A stretch of DNA of 6,784 nucleotides. Origin: DATLGB01 sp035540675 (GTDB lineage: Bacteria; Actinomycetota; Thermoleophilia; Solirubrobacterales; Solirubrobacteraceae). Below, piece by piece: positions 5,804 to 6,784 of the stretch. Position numbers and translations under genes: made by a program. Position 1 is the first letter of the stretch. Every line of letters starts with the position of its first letter. The stretch spans positions 1-6,784 of the forward strand of contig DATLGB010000215.1 of NCBI GenBank assembly GCA_035540675.1, read 5' to 3'. The notes under the pieces were generated by a model, which made no database searches, was not told the origin of the DNA, and was given only the letters and a program-made list of their open reading frames with translations.

Positions 5804-6784
5804 ATGCCGCTGGCTTCAGGAATCGAGCTGCCCGAGCGCTATCGCGTCGAGCGCCACATCGCCAGCGGCGGGATGGCGACGGTGTGGGAGGTCGAGGACC
5901 TCCTGCTCGGGCGGGTCGTCGCGGTGAAGGTGCTCGGCTCGCACTTCGCGGCCGACCCCGGCGCCCGCGCCCGCTTCCAGCGCGAGGCGCGCACCGCCGC
6001 CCGGGTCTCCGAGCACCCGCACATCGCGACGATCTACGACACCGGCGAGCACGCCGACAACACGTACATCGTCATGGAGTACTTCAGCGGCGGAACGGTC
6101 GCCGACCGCCTGCGCGCGGCGAAGGACGGCGGCGCGCCCGTCCCGCGCGAGACCGCGCTGCGCTGGCTGCGCGAGGCCGCGCTGGCGCTCGACGCCGCCC
6201 ACGGCGCGGAGATCGTGCACCGCGACGTCAAGCCCGCGAACCTCCTGCTCGACGCCCAGGACCGGCTGGCGGTCGGCGACTTCGGGATCGCGCGCCTCGC
6301 CGACGACACGCAGATGACCCAGACCGGGCAGGTGCTCGGCACGGCCGCCTACCTCTCGCCCGAGCAGGCGATGGGCCAGCCGGCGACCGCCGCGAGCGAC
6401 CGCTACGCGCTGGCGGTCGTGGCCTATGAGCTGCTGACGGGGCAGCGGCCGTTCGCCGGCGGGCCGGTGACCGCGCAGGCGCGCCAGCACGTCGAGGACC
6501 AGCCCGAGAGGGCCACCGCCGCGGCGCCCGAGCTGCCCGCGCCGATCGACGCGGTCTTCGCGCGCGGCCTGGCCAAGGACCCGAGCGATCGCCCCGCCAC
6601 CGCGGTGGCGCTGATCGAGGAGATCGAGCGCGCGCTGGGGACGCCGACCGCGCCGACCAAGCGCGTCGACTCCACGCGGGCGATGGCGCCGGTGCCCGCG
6701 GCGATCCCGCCACGGGGCGGCCGGCCGCGCGACGCCGATCGGCAGCCACGGCGGCGCCTTGCGGCGCGCGGGGGCGCCGTGGCC
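5804..6784 (+). CDS. Eukaryotic-type Ser/Thr protein kinase, PknB-like (partial, 3' end outside window)
   Basis: The frame is open from the ATG at 5804 to the last base (327 codons). An in-frame TGA at 5795-5797 rules out a start further upstream. All catalytic landmarks are present: glycine loop IASGGMATVWEV (19-30), VAVK with Lys42, helix-C Glu61, HRDVKPAN with Asp141 and Asn146, DFG (159-161), activation-loop Thr172/Thr174, SPE (185-187) and ASDRYALAVVAYELLTG with Asp199. The kinase should therefore be active, phosphorylating Ser/Thr on proteins. After the domain (about residue 278) comes a Pro/Ala/Arg-rich juxtamembrane stretch with basic clusters (about 310-322), typical just before a membrane helix in PknB-type receptors. 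The sensor part is not visible, so I cannot say whether it has PASTA or other repeats. Divergent from rpmB, with its own promoter in the 97-bp gap. Confidence 0.95.
   Translation, partial: MPLASGIELPERYRVERHIASGGMATVWEVEDLLLGRVVAVKVLGSHFAADPGARARFQREARTAARVSEHPHIATIYDTGEHADNTYIVMEYFSGGTVADRLRAAKDGGAPVPRETALRWLREAALALDAAHGAEIVHRDVKPANLLLDAQDRLAVGDFGIARLADDTQMTQTGQVLGTAAYLSPEQAMGQPATAASDRYALAVVAYELLTGQRPFAGGPVTAQARQHVEDQPERATAAAPELPAPIDAVFARGLAKDPSDRPATAVALIEEIERALGTPTAPTKRVDSTRAMAPVPAAIPPRGGRPRDADRQPRRRLAARGGAVA

Overview
The window is very GC-rich, with G or C at most third codon positions. It carries six protein genes with almost no spare DNA. Leaderless-type starts, an rpmB gene encoding a cysteine-rich (zinc-type) L28, a FakA/YloV homologue and a PknB-like kinase point to an actinobacterium. 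Secreted proteins with Ala/Pro linkers and a C-terminal Ig-like domain of the 'SxPxxRxLxV...FRLSEPANVxLRI...DTAGN' type suggest class Thermoleophilia (Solirubrobacter/Conexibacter-like). The placement is by pattern recognition only.

Left part (1-2803, minus strand): two tandem paralogous exported proteins of unknown function. The left one runs off the window edge at base 1; the right one is complete (start 2660). Each has a signal peptide, a conserved core of about 260 residues, a low-complexity linker and a C-terminal Ig-like domain. Each is preceded by almost the same leader of about 107 bp, containing an inverted repeat, two further predicted hairpins and a GAAAGG ribosome binding site. 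These leaders are more alike than the signal peptides and mature N-termini that follow them. This is the most unusual signal in the window and may be an undescribed cis-regulatory RNA or operator.

Middle (2804-3810, minus strand): a lipoprotein with a clear lipobox. It probably has its own leaderless sigma70-type promoter (TTGACT, 17 bp, TAGATA).

Right part (3811-6784): rpmB (ribosomal protein L28) followed by fakA (fatty acid kinase, DhaL/DAK2 family), the conserved rpmB-fakA pair, read leftward. Divergent from rpmB, a membrane-type Ser/Thr protein kinase reads rightward and is cut by the window end in its juxtamembrane region. The 97-bp divergent gap holds both promoters. recG, which often follows fakA, is not present; the lipoprotein gene takes its place.

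Functionally the right half is housekeeping (translation, exogenous fatty acid phosphorylation, signalling). The left half is a small cell-envelope or secreted-protein cluster whose expression may be set by the shared leaders.
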